This document shows positions 8,841 through 18,994 of a stretch of 64,000 bases of DNA, piece after piece. Source of the stretch: Pseudonocardia sp. (GTDB taxonomy: Bacteria > Actinomycetota > Actinomycetes > Mycobacteriales > Pseudonocardiaceae); the NCBI RefSeq assembly GCF_029263155.1, contig NZ_JAJCYB010000074.1:62001-126000 (forward strand), written 5' to 3'. Position 1 is the first letter of the stretch, and every line of letters begins with the position of its first letter. The position numbers and the translations under genes are program-made. The notes beneath the pieces were generated by a model that saw nothing but the letters and a program-made list of their open reading frames with translations, searched no databases and was not told the origin of the DNA.

Positions 8841-8924
8841 AGGGAGGGAGCCTAGAGCGAGCGCTTCGCGATACTGTCGGCGCACCTGCCGTTCACACCC
8901 CGGACCCGGTGTCGACGCCTTCTC

Positions 8925-10088
8925 GTGACGACGCCGTCGTCCGCCCGGTCGAGTCTGCACCGCGTGCCTCCCCGACCCCGTCGTCTCCCCCTCCGAGGAC
9001 TCACCGTGGCCGTTCTCTCCGCCGTCACCGTGGCGGGAGCTCCTTCCGCCGTCGCCCCCGCCGCGCAGCACCGGGACGGCGAGACCGCGTCGGTGGTCGT
9101 CATCGGGCACCGGGGCGCCGCCGGATACCGCCCCGAACACACGCTCGCGTCCTACGAGCTCGCCGCCCGGCTCGGCGCCGACTTCATCGAGCCCGACCTC
9201 GTCACCACCGCCGACGGCGTGCTCGTGGCGCGCCACGAGCCGGAGATCGGCGCCACCACCGACGTCGCCGAGCACCCGGAGTTCGCCGACCGGGTGACCA
9301 CGAAGACCGTCGACGGGGCCGAGGTCACCGGCTGGTTCACCGAGGACTTCACCCTCGCCGAGCTCCGGACGCTGCGCGCCACCGAGCGGATCCCCGACGT
9401 CCGCCAGGAGAACACGATCTACGACCGACGCTACCTGGTCCCCACCTTCGACGAGGTGCTGGCGCTGCGCGAACGCCTCTCCGCCGAGCTGGGCCGGGAG
9501 ATCGGCGTGTACCCCGAGACCAAGCACCCGACCTACTTCGCCGCGCTCGGCCTCCCGCTGGAGCCCGCGTTGGTGAAGGCCCTCGACGAGGCGGGCCTGA
9601 ACCGCGCCGACGCGCCGGTGATCGTGCAGTCGTTCGAGACCACCAACCTGCGTGCACTCGACACCGAGCTCGAGGTGCCGCTGGTCGCCCTGCTGGAGGC
9701 CGACGGCGCCCCCGCCGACCTGGTGGCCGCCGGCGATCCCCGCACCTACCTCGACCTGATCACCCCACAGGGCCTGGCCGACCTCGCCGCGTTCGCCGAC
9801 GGCATCGGCCCGGACAAGAACCTCGTCGTCTCCCGCAACGCCGACGGCACGCTCGGCACGCCGACCACCCTGGTCGCCGACGCCCACGCGGCCGGCCTGC
9901 TCGTGCACCCCTACACGTTCCGCAACGAGAACCAGTTCCTCCCGGCGGACCTGCGCGCGGGAACATCGGACACCGACTACGGCGACGCGTTCGCCGAGTA
10001 CACGGCGTTCTTCGAGGCAGGCGTCGACGGGGTGTTCTCCGACAACCCCGACACCGCGGTGGCGGCCCGCGCGGCACACACGAAGTAA
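8925..10088 (+). CDS. Secreted glycerophosphodiester phosphodiesterase (GlpQ type)
   Basis: 387 aa. An Arg-rich N-region and a hydrophobic core (about residues 24-46, ending [10 protein letters not shown]) form a Sec-type signal peptide. The mature part has the GDPD catalytic blocks [25 protein letters not shown] and ARHEP, and YPETKHP, with the end motif [13 protein letters not shown]. It hydrolyses glycerophosphodiesters to glycerol-3-phosphate outside the membrane, probably to scavenge phosphate or carbon. The start is a GTG at 8925. It is divergent from purD with an 84-bp gap and is followed at once by a tandem repeat. Confidence 0.93.
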   Translation: MTTPSSARSSLHRVPPRPRRLPLRGLTVAVLSAVTVAGAPSAVAPAAQHRDGETASVVVIGHRGAAGYRPEHTLASYELAARLGADFIEPDLVTTADGVLVARHEPEIGATTDVAEHPEFADRVTTKTVDGAEVTGWFTEDFTLAELRTLRATERIPDVRQENTIYDRRYLVPTFDEVLALRERLSAELGREIGVYPETKHPTYFAALGLPLEPALVKALDEAGLNRADAPVIVQSFETTNLRALDTELEVPLVALLEADGAPADLVAAGDPRTYLDLITPQGLADLAAFADGIGPDKNLVVSRNADGTLGTPTTLVADAHAAGLLVHPYTFRNENQFLPADLRAGTSDTDYGDAFAEYTAFFEAGVDGVFSDNPDTAVAARAAHTK

Positions 10089-10091
10089 CCC

Positions 10092-10179
10092 CGCGAGTCG
10101 GGCCCCCAGCGCGCGCGAGTCGGGCCCTCAGTGCGCGCGAGTCGGGGTTTCAGTGCCCGCGAGTCGGGCCCTCAGTGCG
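10092..10179. repeat. Four tandem 22-bp direct repeats
   Basis: Units begin at 10092, 10114, 10136 and 10158 with consensus CGCGAGTCGGGCCCTCAGTG plus CG. Units 2 and 4 are identical; 1 and 3 differ at a few bases. The array fills the gap between two convergent genes, and the last unit supplies the stop codon (10172-10174) of the leftward hydrolase gene. Confidence 0.9.
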
Positions 10180-11095
10180 CGAGGAAGTCGGCCAGGAGAT
10201 CGGTCGTCTCGACCGGACGTTCCTGGTGTGGGAAGTGCCCGACGCCGGTGAGCTCCTCGTGCCGGAACGACCCGCCCGCCCATCGCCCGGAGCCGGCCGC
10301 GGTGCGGCTCAGCAGACACGGATCGAGCGCGCCGTGGATCTGCAGCACAGGTGCGGCGGCCGGACGGGCGACCGCTGCCGCGAACCGGCGCCCGTCACCG
10401 CGGAACTGCGACCGCAGCGCCCACCGGTAGTACTCCATCGCGCAGTGCACAACGCCGGGCACCTGGATCGCGTGCCGACAGCGCTGCGCCGCGGCCGCGA
10501 AGTCCTCGGTGCCGGCCCAGCCCGGCCCCGCCCAGGCCCGCATGATCCGCTCGACGCGTGCACCGTCATCGGCGCGCAGGGCATGTTCGGGCCACCGCGG
10601 GAGCTGGAAGGCCGACGCGTAGCTCGCCGTGGCCCGGCCCTGGCCGAGCGGGTCGGCCCACACGGCACGGCGGACGGCGAGCGGGTGCGGGGCCCCGACC
10701 ACGGACAGCGAGTGCAGCCGTCGCGGGTGCAGCGCGGCCACCGTCCAGCCGATCAGGCCGCCCCAGTCGTGCCCGACGATGTGCGCGCGGGTCTCGCCCA
10801 GCGCCCCGATCAGGCCGGCGACGTCACCGGCGAGGGTCCACAGGTCGTAGCCACGGGGTGGCTTGTCCGAGTCGCCGTACCCCCGGAGATCGACGGCGAC
10901 CGCGCGGAAACCGCGTCCGGCCAGCCCGACCAGCTGATGGCGCCAGCTCCACCAGAACTCGGGGAACCCGTGCAGGAGCACGACCAGCGGGCCCGCGCCG
11001 CACTCGGCGACGTGCAGGCGGATGCCGTTCGCGGAGACCGACCGGTGGGTCCACGGTCCCGGCAGCCGCACCGAGGACGGGTCGGGGGCCCGCAC
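10172..11095 (-). CDS. Alpha/beta hydrolase, epoxide-hydrolase-like (EphE position)
   Basis: 307 aa, alpha/beta-hydrolase fold. The oxyanion-hole block HGFPEFWWSWRHQ and nucleophile elbow GHDWGG (Asp nucleophile) are those of soluble epoxide hydrolases and haloalkane-dehalogenase relatives; VGHFPHQERP supplies the catalytic His. The synteny (holin-like gene next door, acs nearby) matches mycobacterial ephE (Rv3670). Its start lies 3 bp after the stop of the holin-like gene, so the two form one leftward unit. The stop codon lies inside a tandem repeat, so the C-terminus DFLAH may have been altered by the array. The substrate is unknown. Confidence 0.88.
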   Translation of the reverse strand: MRAPDPSSVRLPGPWTHRSVSANGIRLHVAECGAGPLVVLLHGFPEFWWSWRHQLVGLAGRGFRAVAVDLRGYGDSDKPPRGYDLWTLAGDVAGLIGALGETRAHIVGHDWGGLIGWTVAALHPRRLHSLSVVGAPHPLAVRRAVWADPLGQGRATASYASAFQLPRWPEHALRADDGARVERIMRAWAGPGWAGTEDFAAAAQRCRHAIQVPGVVHCAMEYYRWALRSQFRGDGRRFAAAVARPAAAPVLQIHGALDPCLLSRTAAGSGRWAGGSFRHEELTGVGHFPHQERPVETTDLLADFLAH

Positions 11096-11098
11096 GGC

Positions 11099-11590
11099 TC
11101 AGCGCGTGCCGTGGCCGTTCAGCTGGGGCGGCCCGTCGTGGCCACGGCGCGAGAGCACCTGCGCCGACTCCTTGAGCGAGCTGATCGTGCGCTCCGGCTT
11201 GCGGATCTTGCGGACCCGCAGGTAGCCGAGCAGGCCGAACACCGCCGCGATCAGGATCATGATGCCGAAGACGATCCAGAACGCCGCGGACCGGTTGAGG
11301 AACAGCGCCAGGGTCTCCCCGAGGGCGAAGAACAGGAAGAACAGGCTGAACAGGGCCACGACGAGCGCGACGATGAAGAAGATGCTGCCCTGCAGGCCCT
11401 TGCGGACCTCGGCCGTGACCTCGGCCTTGGCGAGCTCCACCTCGGCACGAACGAGCGTGGACACCTGGGCCGTGGCCTCGCGGACGAGGCCGCCGACGGA
11501 CTGGTCCGCCGCCGGCCGGACCGACTCCTTGGCGAGCGGGATCGAGGGCAGCACGGGCGGCACCTCCGTGCCGTCGGGGCTGGTGGCCAC
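11099..11590 (-). CDS. Holin-like actinobacterial membrane protein (Phage_holin_3_6 family, Rv3669 type)
   Basis: 163 aa. A cytoplasmic helix rich in Glu/Lys (about residues 30-60, TLVRAEVELAKAEV) precedes two transmembrane helices (about 66-92 and 99-120) and a basic tail. This is the layout of the actinobacterial holin-like family; despite the name, most members are chromosomal proteins not linked to phage, with unknown function. I place the start at the GTG at 11590 because AGGAGG stands 5 bases before it; a GTG five codons upstream overlaps that ribosome site. It heads a unit with the EphE-like gene. Confidence 0.85.
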   Translation of the reverse strand: MATSPDGTEVPPVLPSIPLAKESVRPAADQSVGGLVREATAQVSTLVRAEVELAKAEVTAEVRKGLQGSIFFIVALVVALFSLFFLFFALGETLALFLNRSAAFWIVFGIMILIAAVFGLLGYLRVRKIRKPERTISSLKESAQVLSRRGHDGPPQLNGHGTR

Positions 11591-11666
11591 GGTGTCCTCC
11601 TGCACGTCGCGATGCGCTTCGATGATCTCGACCGCATCCTTCCACGGGCTCCGGATCGATGCCCGG

Positions 11667-12896
11667 TCAGGAGGCCCCGGTGTCGGCGGCGGCGTCGTCG
11701 TCGAGCGCGGAGTGCACCCGCCCCCGCCGGATCAGCATCGCCGCCCCGATCAGCGACGCCGCGGCGGACGCGATCAGCACGGCGGCCTTGGCGGCGTCGA
11801 GCACGTCGGGCAGGTCGCCCAGCGACAGCTCGGCGATGAGCAGGCTGACCGTGAACCCGACCCCGCCGAGCATCGACACCGCAGCCATGTCCCGCCAGCT
11901 CAGCCCCCGCGGACGGCACGCCGGGGTGATGAGGATGGCCAGCCAGGCGAACCCCATGATGCCGACGATCTTGCCGACCAGCAGCCCGGCCATCACGGCG
12001 AGCGGCACCGGCGTGCTGAACACCTCGCGCAGCGCGTCCGCCCCGACCGGGACCCCGGCGGCGAACAGCGCGAACACCGGCACGCAGAACCCCGCCGAGA
12101 AGGGCTGGATCCGGTGCTCCAGGCGCAGGGCGGGCGCGTACTCCTCGTCGGGGTCGGGCTTGACGCGGGTGAGCAGGCCCAGCAGCACGCCCGCGATGGT
12201 GGCGTGGATCCCGGCCTCGTGGATCGCCACCCAGACCGCGACCCCCAGCGGGACGTAGATCCACCAGGCGCGCACGCGGCGGCGCTGCAGGAACCAGTAC
12301 AGCGCGGCGCCGAGCAGCCCCGCCCCGATCGCGAGCAGGTTCAGGCCGGAGCTGAAGACGAACGCGATGACCGCGATCGCGCCGAGATCGTCGGCGACGG
12401 CCAGACCCAGCAGGAACACCCGGGCCGTCACCGGCAGCGCGGAGCCGGCCAGCGCGAGCACCCCGAGCGCGAACGCGATGTCGGTGGCGACCGGGATGGC
12501 CCACGCCTGGTCCATCCCCGGCGCCCCGCCGCCGACGATCAGGGCGAGGACCGCCGGCACGACCATGCCGCCCAGCGCCGCCGCCACCGGCAGCAGCGCC
12601 TGCCGCACGGTCGACAGCTCACCGACCACGAGCTCGCGCTTGAGCTCCAGGCCCACCACGAAGAAGAAGATCGCCAGCAGGCCGTCGGTGGCCCACTGGG
12701 CGAGCGTGAGGTCCAGGTGCAGGGCGGCCGGCCCGACGACGGTGTCCCGCATACCCAGGTACGCCTCCGACCACGGCGAGTTGGCCCACAACAGGGCGAT
12801 GGCCGTGGCGACGAGCAGCACGATGCCGCCGACGGTCTCGGTACGCAGATAGCGTGCGAACTCGTTGACGGGGGCGGTGATTCGGCGGGAGATCAC
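11667..12896 (-). CDS. nhaA: Na+/H+ antiporter NhaA
   Basis: About 409 aa, an integral inner-membrane antiporter with some 12 hydrophobic segments. NhaA markers are LFFFVVGLELKREL-type (here AIFFFVVGLELKREL), PVATDIAFALG with the conserved Asp, and GLAVADDLGAI with the paired ion-binding aspartates. It exchanges external protons for internal sodium and supports salt and pH homeostasis. The GTG at 12896 is preferred: CTGGAG precedes it and it sits close to the first helix; a GTG at 12968 would add 24 residues that do not look like NhaA. The gene is not in the equivalent mycobacterial block, so it is an insertion relative to that order. Confidence 0.94.
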   Translation of the reverse strand: MISRRITAPVNEFARYLRTETVGGIVLLVATAIALLWANSPWSEAYLGMRDTVVGPAALHLDLTLAQWATDGLLAIFFFVVGLELKRELVVGELSTVRQALLPVAAALGGMVVPAVLALIVGGGAPGMDQAWAIPVATDIAFALGVLALAGSALPVTARVFLLGLAVADDLGAIAVIAFVFSSGLNLLAIGAGLLGAALYWFLQRRRVRAWWIYVPLGVAVWVAIHEAGIHATIAGVLLGLLTRVKPDPDEEYAPALRLEHRIQPFSAGFCVPVFALFAAGVPVGADALREVFSTPVPLAVMAGLLVGKIVGIMGFAWLAILITPACRPRGLSWRDMAAVSMLGGVGFTVSLLIAELSLGDLPDVLDAAKAAVLIASAAASLIGAAMLIRRGRVHSALDDDAAADTGAS

Positions 12897-13024
12897 GGGC
12901 GGCTCCAGTACTCGATCACGAGGTCTTGGCGGCACGGCGACGACGCTGCCGACCAGACTTCCCGGCACACCTCACCGAACCCTAACCGAGAAGGGCACGG
13001 ATCTCAGCGCCTTCGAGTGACCGG

Positions 13025-13453
13025 TCACTCGTCGGGCCGGCCGCGCAACCGCTTGATCCGGCCCCGCCTGGTCTTCTCGTCCAGGCGCCGGCGTTTCGCG
13101 TTCCTCGACGGCGCGGTCGGCCGCCGCACCGGCGGATCGGTCGCGGTGGCTGCGCGCAGCGTGGCCGCCAGGCGGTCCCGAGCCGCCTCGCGGTTGCGCA
13201 GCTGGCTGCGGTGTTCCGACGCCGCCACCGTCAGCACCCCGTCGACGAGCCGGTTCGCCAGCCGGTGCAGCGCCCGTGAGCGCAGATCGTCGGGCACCGA
13301 CGGCGAGCGCGCCAGGTCGAAGGACAGCTCCACCCGCGAGTCGGTGGTGTTGACGCCCTGCCCACCGGGTCCGGACGCGCGGGAGAACCGCCAGTGCAGC
13401 TCCCTCCCGGGCAGCACCAGCGGTCCCCGCACGTGCAGGTCGCCCTCGGTCAC
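13025..13453 (-). CDS. arfB: Alternative ribosome-rescue factor ArfB (peptidyl-tRNA hydrolase, GGQ)
   Basis: 142 aa. The release-factor catalytic loop SGPGGQGVNTTDSRVEL is at about residues 27-43, and the C-terminal tail is strongly basic (RNAKRRRLDEKTRRGRIKR), which inserts into the empty mRNA channel of stalled ribosomes in the ArfB (YaeJ) family. It lacks the codon-recognition domains of RF1 and RF2. It hydrolyses peptidyl-tRNA on ribosomes stuck without a stop codon. It lies 27 bp downstream of acs on the same strand. Confidence 0.93.
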   Translation of the reverse strand: MTEGDLHVRGPLVLPGRELHWRFSRASGPGGQGVNTTDSRVELSFDLARSPSVPDDLRSRALHRLANRLVDGVLTVAASEHRSQLRNREAARDRLAATLRAATATDPPVRRPTAPSRNAKRRRLDEKTRRGRIKRLRGRPDE

Positions 13454-13480
13454 GCGCCCAGCATGCCCGAAGGGTGCCGG

Positions 13481-15451
<1,971 letters not shown>

Positions 15452-15470
15452 CCGTACCCTCCTGGTCTCC

Positions 15471-15509
15471 GCCGGGCGACGTCGCCCGGCACGCGTGCAT
15501 CGATGCACG
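15471..15509. promoter_or_regulatory. Two adjacent perfect palindromes upstream of acs
   Basis: GCCGGGCGACGTCGCCCGGC (15471-15490) is a 20-bp perfect palindrome and CGTGCATCGATGCACG (15494-15509) a 16-bp perfect palindrome, four bases apart. They lie 20 to 58 bases before the acs start in the acs/15573 divergent gap. They do not match the CRP site TGTGA-N6-TCACA. They are likely protein-binding sites or leader hairpins controlling acs. Confidence 0.6.
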
Positions 15510-15572
15510 ACGCTATCGCCCGCCACCGACGTTCGCACCGGCTGTCCGACCAGTCCTCCCCCTACTGGCAGC

Positions 15573-16316
15573 ATGTTCCGCGTGCTCGCGACCGATCCGC
15601 TCGCGCCGGTGCTGGAGCTGCCCGGCGTCACCGACGCGGTGGCGCGCGTGCGCGACGCGCTGGCCGCGGTCCACAACCATCCGGCGAACCTGCGGGGCCG
15701 GTCGGCGAACGCGGCCGAGGCCGGCGTCCGGGCGGCGCGGGCGTCCGCCGCGCTGGACGGTGCGCCGCTCGACGACACCGGGTCGCATCCGGTGCTGGCG
15801 GGCGCGGTCCGCGTCGCCGACGGGGCCGCCCGGCTCCTCGCGGTGTGGCGCACCTCGCCGTCCCAGGCCTTGGCGCGGCTGCACGTGCTGGCCGCCGCCG
15901 ACCTCGTCCCGGCCGACCGGCACGACGCCGAGCTCGGCCGCCCCCGGGCCGGTGACGGCGTGGCGCAGCGGCTCGGGCTGCTGGCCGAACTCGTCATCGG
16001 CGCGACGCGGGCCCCGGCCCCGGTCCTCACCGCGGTCGTACACGGAGAGTTGCTGTCGCTGGCTCCGTTCGGCACTGCGGACGGGGTCGTGGCCCGCGCG
16101 GCGGCTCGGCTGACGGCCGTCGCGGCGGGACTGGACCCCCAGGGTCTCGGGGTGCCGGAGGTGGGCCATCTGCGCCACGCCGCCGAGTACCGGAGGGCCG
16201 CGGCAGGCTTCGGAACCGGAAGCGCCGACGGCGTGGGCACGTGGGTGCTGCACTGCTGCGACCAGTGGGAGGCCGGCGCACGCGAGGCCTTGTCCATCGC
16301 CGACACGCGCAGCTGA
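15573..16316 (+). CDS. Conserved actinobacterial protein, Rv3662c position (often labelled oxidoreductase)
   Basis: 247 aa, mostly alpha-helical, with no signal peptide or membrane segment. Conserved-looking stretches include RARASAALDGAPL-type near residue 55 and a C-terminal WVLHCCDQWEAGAREALSIAD. The S-A-A-L-D-G stretch recalls the inhibitory helix motif (S/T)xxx(E/N)G seen next to Fic domains, but no Fic HPFx(D/E)GNGR motif is present, so this is not a Fic enzyme. Proteins in this position are commonly annotated as oxidoreductase without any visible cofactor motif; none is seen here. The gene is divergent from acs. Function unknown. Confidence 0.75.
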   Translation: MFRVLATDPLAPVLELPGVTDAVARVRDALAAVHNHPANLRGRSANAAEAGVRAARASAALDGAPLDDTGSHPVLAGAVRVADGAARLLAVWRTSPSQALARLHVLAAADLVPADRHDAELGRPRAGDGVAQRLGLLAELVIGATRAPAPVLTAVVHGELLSLAPFGTADGVVARAAARLTAVAAGLDPQGLGVPEVGHLRHAAEYRRAAAGFGTGSADGVGTWVLHCCDQWEAGAREALSIADTRS

Positions 16317-16332
16317 GCACCCCGCGGACGCA

Positions 16333-16369
16333 GGATGGGCGGCGTCCCTCGCGGGAACACCGCCCATCC
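16333..16369 (+). terminator. Hairpin after the 247-aa gene; rest of the gap empty
   Basis: A perfect 10-bp stem (GGATGGGCGG at 16333-16342 with its complement at 16360-16369) and a 17-base loop lie 17 bases after the stop codon. There is no U-tract. The remaining bases to 16666 between these convergent genes show no credible coding frame or RNA. Confidence 0.55.
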
Positions 16370-16666
16370 ATGCGAGAGGGACCGGGATCCAGGCGTGCAC
16401 TACGTGTCGTGGAAGTGGCCTCGGCGTCCGGCGTCCCGGTACGCAGGCCCACGACGACATGCCTCCCGCGGCGTGCTGTGCGTGGAGTGCCCGACCCTCG
16501 CGCACGGAGCCCTGATCGGGAGGACGGGTGCTTCTCTGCCGCACCGCCCCTGGCCTCCCAGGAGTCCGCGCGTCATGTGTAGCCCGGTGGGCCCGGTCAC
16601 AGCAAGGGGCCGACCCGGGTGCACCGGTTCAGTAGCGTAGCGTCACGATCAGGGCATGTCCGCGGG

Positions 16667-17515
16667 TCACGGCCGGGGCCGGCGGCGACCGTACCAACCC
16701 GCCCCGAGCAGCGCCGCGATCCCGACCCCACCGACCGCGGCGACCACCGGCACCGGCGGCCGGAAGCGCACACCGAGCGCCACCGGCGCGGTGAAGGTGA
16801 GGATCGGCCACCCGCGCGCGAGCGCCTCCCGACGCAGTGCCTTGTCCGGGTTCACCACCGTGGGATGGCCGACCGCCTCCAGCAGCGGAAGGTCGGTGAT
16901 CGAGTCGGAGTACGCGCGGCAGTCCGCGAGCCGGTAGCCGCGCGCGGCGGCGATGTCGCGGGCCGCGGCCGCCTTGGCCTCCCCGTAGCAGTAGTACTCG
17001 ATCTCGCCGGTGTAGTGGCCGTCCTCGACCCCCATCCGGGTCGCCAGGCAGCGATCGGCGCCGACGAGCGCCGCGATCGGCTCCACGACCTCCTGCCCGG
17101 ACGCCGACAGCACCACCACCTCCTCGCCCGCCGCACGGTGCTCCGCGATCAGCTCGGTCGCCTCGGCGTAGACGAGTGGTTCGACGATCTCGTGCAGCGT
17201 CTCCTCGACGATGGCGCGCACCTGCGCGACCTCCCAGCCGGTGCACAGCACGGTGATCCGCCGCCGGAGCTGCTCCATCGTGGCGGCGTCCGCGCCGGAG
17301 AGCACGAGCAGCAGCTGGGCGTACCCGCTGCGCAGCACCGCCCGCCTGCTGATCAGCCCCTGCCGACGGAAGGGCCTGCTGAAGGCCAGCGCGCTGGACC
17401 CCGCGATGATCGTCTTGTCGAGGTCGAAGAAGGCCGCCGCGGTCGGCGGGGCCGGCAGCGGGGCCGGGGCTGCACCGGGCACGGCGACCGAGCTTGCCAG
17501 ACGTGGCACGACCAC
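16667..17515 (-). CDS. HAD-superfamily IB phosphatase with C-terminal membrane anchor (Rv3661 type)
   Basis: 282 aa. HAD motif I is AFFDLDKTIIAGSS, motif II is VVLSASG, and motif III/IV is the lysine plus YSDSITDLPLLEAVGHPTVVNPD, all of the SerB-like IB subfamily. A hydrophobic segment near the C-terminus (about residues 250-272, PVPVVAAVGGVGIAALLGAGWYG) followed by RRRPRP suggests a tail anchor. The substrate is not predictable from sequence; phosphoserine or a lipid phosphate are options. It is divergent from ssd, with the 6C RNA in the gap, exactly as in mycobacteria. Confidence 0.88.
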   Translation of the reverse strand: MVVPRLASSVAVPGAAPAPLPAPPTAAAFFDLDKTIIAGSSALAFSRPFRRQGLISRRAVLRSGYAQLLLVLSGADAATMEQLRRRITVLCTGWEVAQVRAIVEETLHEIVEPLVYAEATELIAEHRAAGEEVVVLSASGQEVVEPIAALVGADRCLATRMGVEDGHYTGEIEYYCYGEAKAAAARDIAAARGYRLADCRAYSDSITDLPLLEAVGHPTVVNPDKALRREALARGWPILTFTAPVALGVRFRPPVPVVAAVGGVGIAALLGAGWYGRRRPRP

Positions 17516-17594
17516 CCGGTGCCGGCCGGAAAATCCCGCGAGATGCTCCGGTCAGGGGCGCGACGTGGAGGCCGCCCAACAGCTACAGTTGATG

Positions 17595-17690
17595 TCGTCC
17601 GGATTCGTCCGGACGTGGTTCAGCTCGACCCCCCGGAGCTGAACCGACGACGACCCCCGCCAATCCCCCCTGGCGGGGGTCGTCCCATGT
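17595..17690 (+). ncRNA. 6C small RNA (B11 / ncRv13660Ac type)
   Basis: Three consecutive stem-loops on the plus strand: 17597-17614 (7 bp, UUCG tetraloop), 17617-17645 (10 bp, loop with six Cs) and 17649-17684 (14 bp, loop AUCCCCCC with six Cs). Two C-rich loops with six consecutive Cs define the Rfam 6C RNA of actinobacteria. The location, between ssd and the HAD phosphatase gene and on the ssd strand, is the same as M. tuberculosis B11. A -10-like TACAGT at 17584-17589 predicts a start near 17595-17597 and a length of about 90-95 nt, matching B11. In mycobacteria this RNA pairs its C-rich loops with G-rich mRNA; the last hairpin probably also terminates it. Confidence 0.93.
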
Positions 17691-17902
17691 GGGTACCTGC
17701 GGCACCCGCTGCCGGGGTCCCCCGGTTCCAGCATGACCCGCCGGACCGACGGTTCCGCCCGCCGCGGCCCCACCCGTCCGTGGTTGTCCACATCGGTCCG
17801 GGTCCGTCCACAGGTTCCGGACTCGTCCGCCACGGCCACCGATCCGGGTCGACGCTGGGTCCGTCACCGCACGAGGCGGCGACCCGGAACGTGGAGGACG
17901 CC

Positions 17903-18994
17903 ATGCACCACCAGCGCAGGGGGCTCGTCATGGTGTCGGATCCCGAACTCCTCGACGCGGTCCTGCGCCTCGGCGCCGCGGCGGGGTGCGAGCTCGAACG
18001 CGCCGTCGACGTCACCGCCGCGCGCCGGTCGTGGCACGACGCGCCCGTCGTGCTGCTCGACGCCGCGGCGGCGCACCAGTGCACCCGCAGCGGCCTCCCG
18101 CGCCGCGGGGGCGTCGTGGTGGCGGTCCGCGGGGAACCGCCGCCCGCCGTGTGGCGCCATGCCGTGGCCGTGGGTGCCGAACACGTCGTGTCGCTGCCCG
18201 ACGCGGAGGCGTGGCTGGTGGCGGCGCTGTCGGAGGCCACCGAGGAACACCGCGGCCGCGGGCCGGTCATCGCGCTGGTCGGCGGCCGCGGCGGAGCGGG
18301 TGCGTCGGTGCTCGCAGCGGCGGTGGCCGTGACCGCCGTGCGCGACGGCCAGCGGGCCCTGCTGGTCGACTGCGACCCCCTCGGTGGCGGGTTGGATCTG
18401 GTGCTGGGCGCCGAGGACCTCGAGGGCATGCGCTGGCCACAGCTCGACGTCCACGGCGGCCGCGTACCGGCGGCGGCGCTGCACGCGGCGCTGCCCGCAC
18501 CCGCGGTCGCCGGCCGGGGCACCGGCGAGCTCGCCGTCCTCTCGTGCGACCGGGGGGCCGGAGGTCCCGCGCCCGGTGCCGTCGCCGCGGTGGTCGACGC
18601 CGGGCGGCGGGCCGGCGAGACGGTGGTGTGCGATCTCCCCCGGCACCCGTCCGACGCGGCCGCCGCGGCACTGGCCGCGGCCGACCTCACCGTGCTCGTC
18701 GTGCCCGCCGACGTGCGGTCCTGCGCCGCGGCCGCCCGGGTGGTGGCCGCCCTCACCGGGCTCGGCAGCCCGCCGCGCCTGGTGGTCCGCGGGCCGTCCC
18801 CGGGCGGGGTCGACGCCGACGAGGTCGCGCGCTCGCTCGGGGTACCGCTGCTCGCGGCGATGCGACCCGAGCCCGGCCTGGCCCGCGCCCTGGAGCGCGG
18901 CGAGGCACCCGGCCGCCCGCGCGGCCCGCTCGCCGGCGCCGCCCGGGCGGTGCTCGCCGCGGTGCGCGGCGGCGTCGACGGGAACCGGACGTGA
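17903..18994 (+). CDS. ssd: Septum-site-determining/TadZ-like ATPase (CpaE-like)
   Basis: 363 aa. The N-terminal 100 residues resemble a degenerate receiver domain; the C-terminal part is a MinD/ParA-type domain with the deviant Walker A GGRGGAGASVLAAAVA, which lacks the usual signature lysine, and LLVDCDPLGGGLDLVLG as the next block. CpaE/TadZ proteins localise the Tad pilus machine; the mycobacterial homologue Rv3660c (Ssd) also affects septum formation. The ATG at 17903 has GGAGG 6 bases before it. The stop overlaps the tadA start by GTGA (18991-18994), so it leads the tad operon. The 6C RNA lies about 210 bp upstream on the same strand. Confidence 0.9.
   Translation: MHHQRRGLVMVSDPELLDAVLRLGAAAGCELERAVDVTAARRSWHDAPVVLLDAAAAHQCTRSGLPRRGGVVVAVRGEPPPAVWRHAVAVGAEHVVSLPDAEAWLVAALSEATEEHRGRGPVIALVGGRGGAGASVLAAAVAVTAVRDGQRALLVDCDPLGGGLDLVLGAEDLEGMRWPQLDVHGGRVPAAALHAALPAPAVAGRGTGELAVLSCDRGAGGPAPGAVAAVVDAGRRAGETVVCDLPRHPSDAAAAALAAADLTVLVVPADVRSCAAAARVVAALTGLGSPPRLVVRGPSPGGVDADEVARSLGVPLLAAMRPEPGLARALERGEAPGRPRGPLAGAARAVLAAVRGGVDGNRT

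Noticed and set aside
11099..11590. Prophage holin
   Set aside because: No other phage gene is near, and the family is a chromosomal actinobacterial one next to ephE-like genes.
8909..11839. A 976-codon plus-strand frame
   Set aside because: It overlaps the glycerophosphodiesterase gene in another frame, then runs antisense to the hydrolase and holin-like genes. Composition is that of a shadow frame.
15573..16316. Fic-type AMP transferase
   Set aside because: Only a weak inhibitory-helix-like SAALDG is present. The catalytic HPFx(D/E)GNGR motif is absent.
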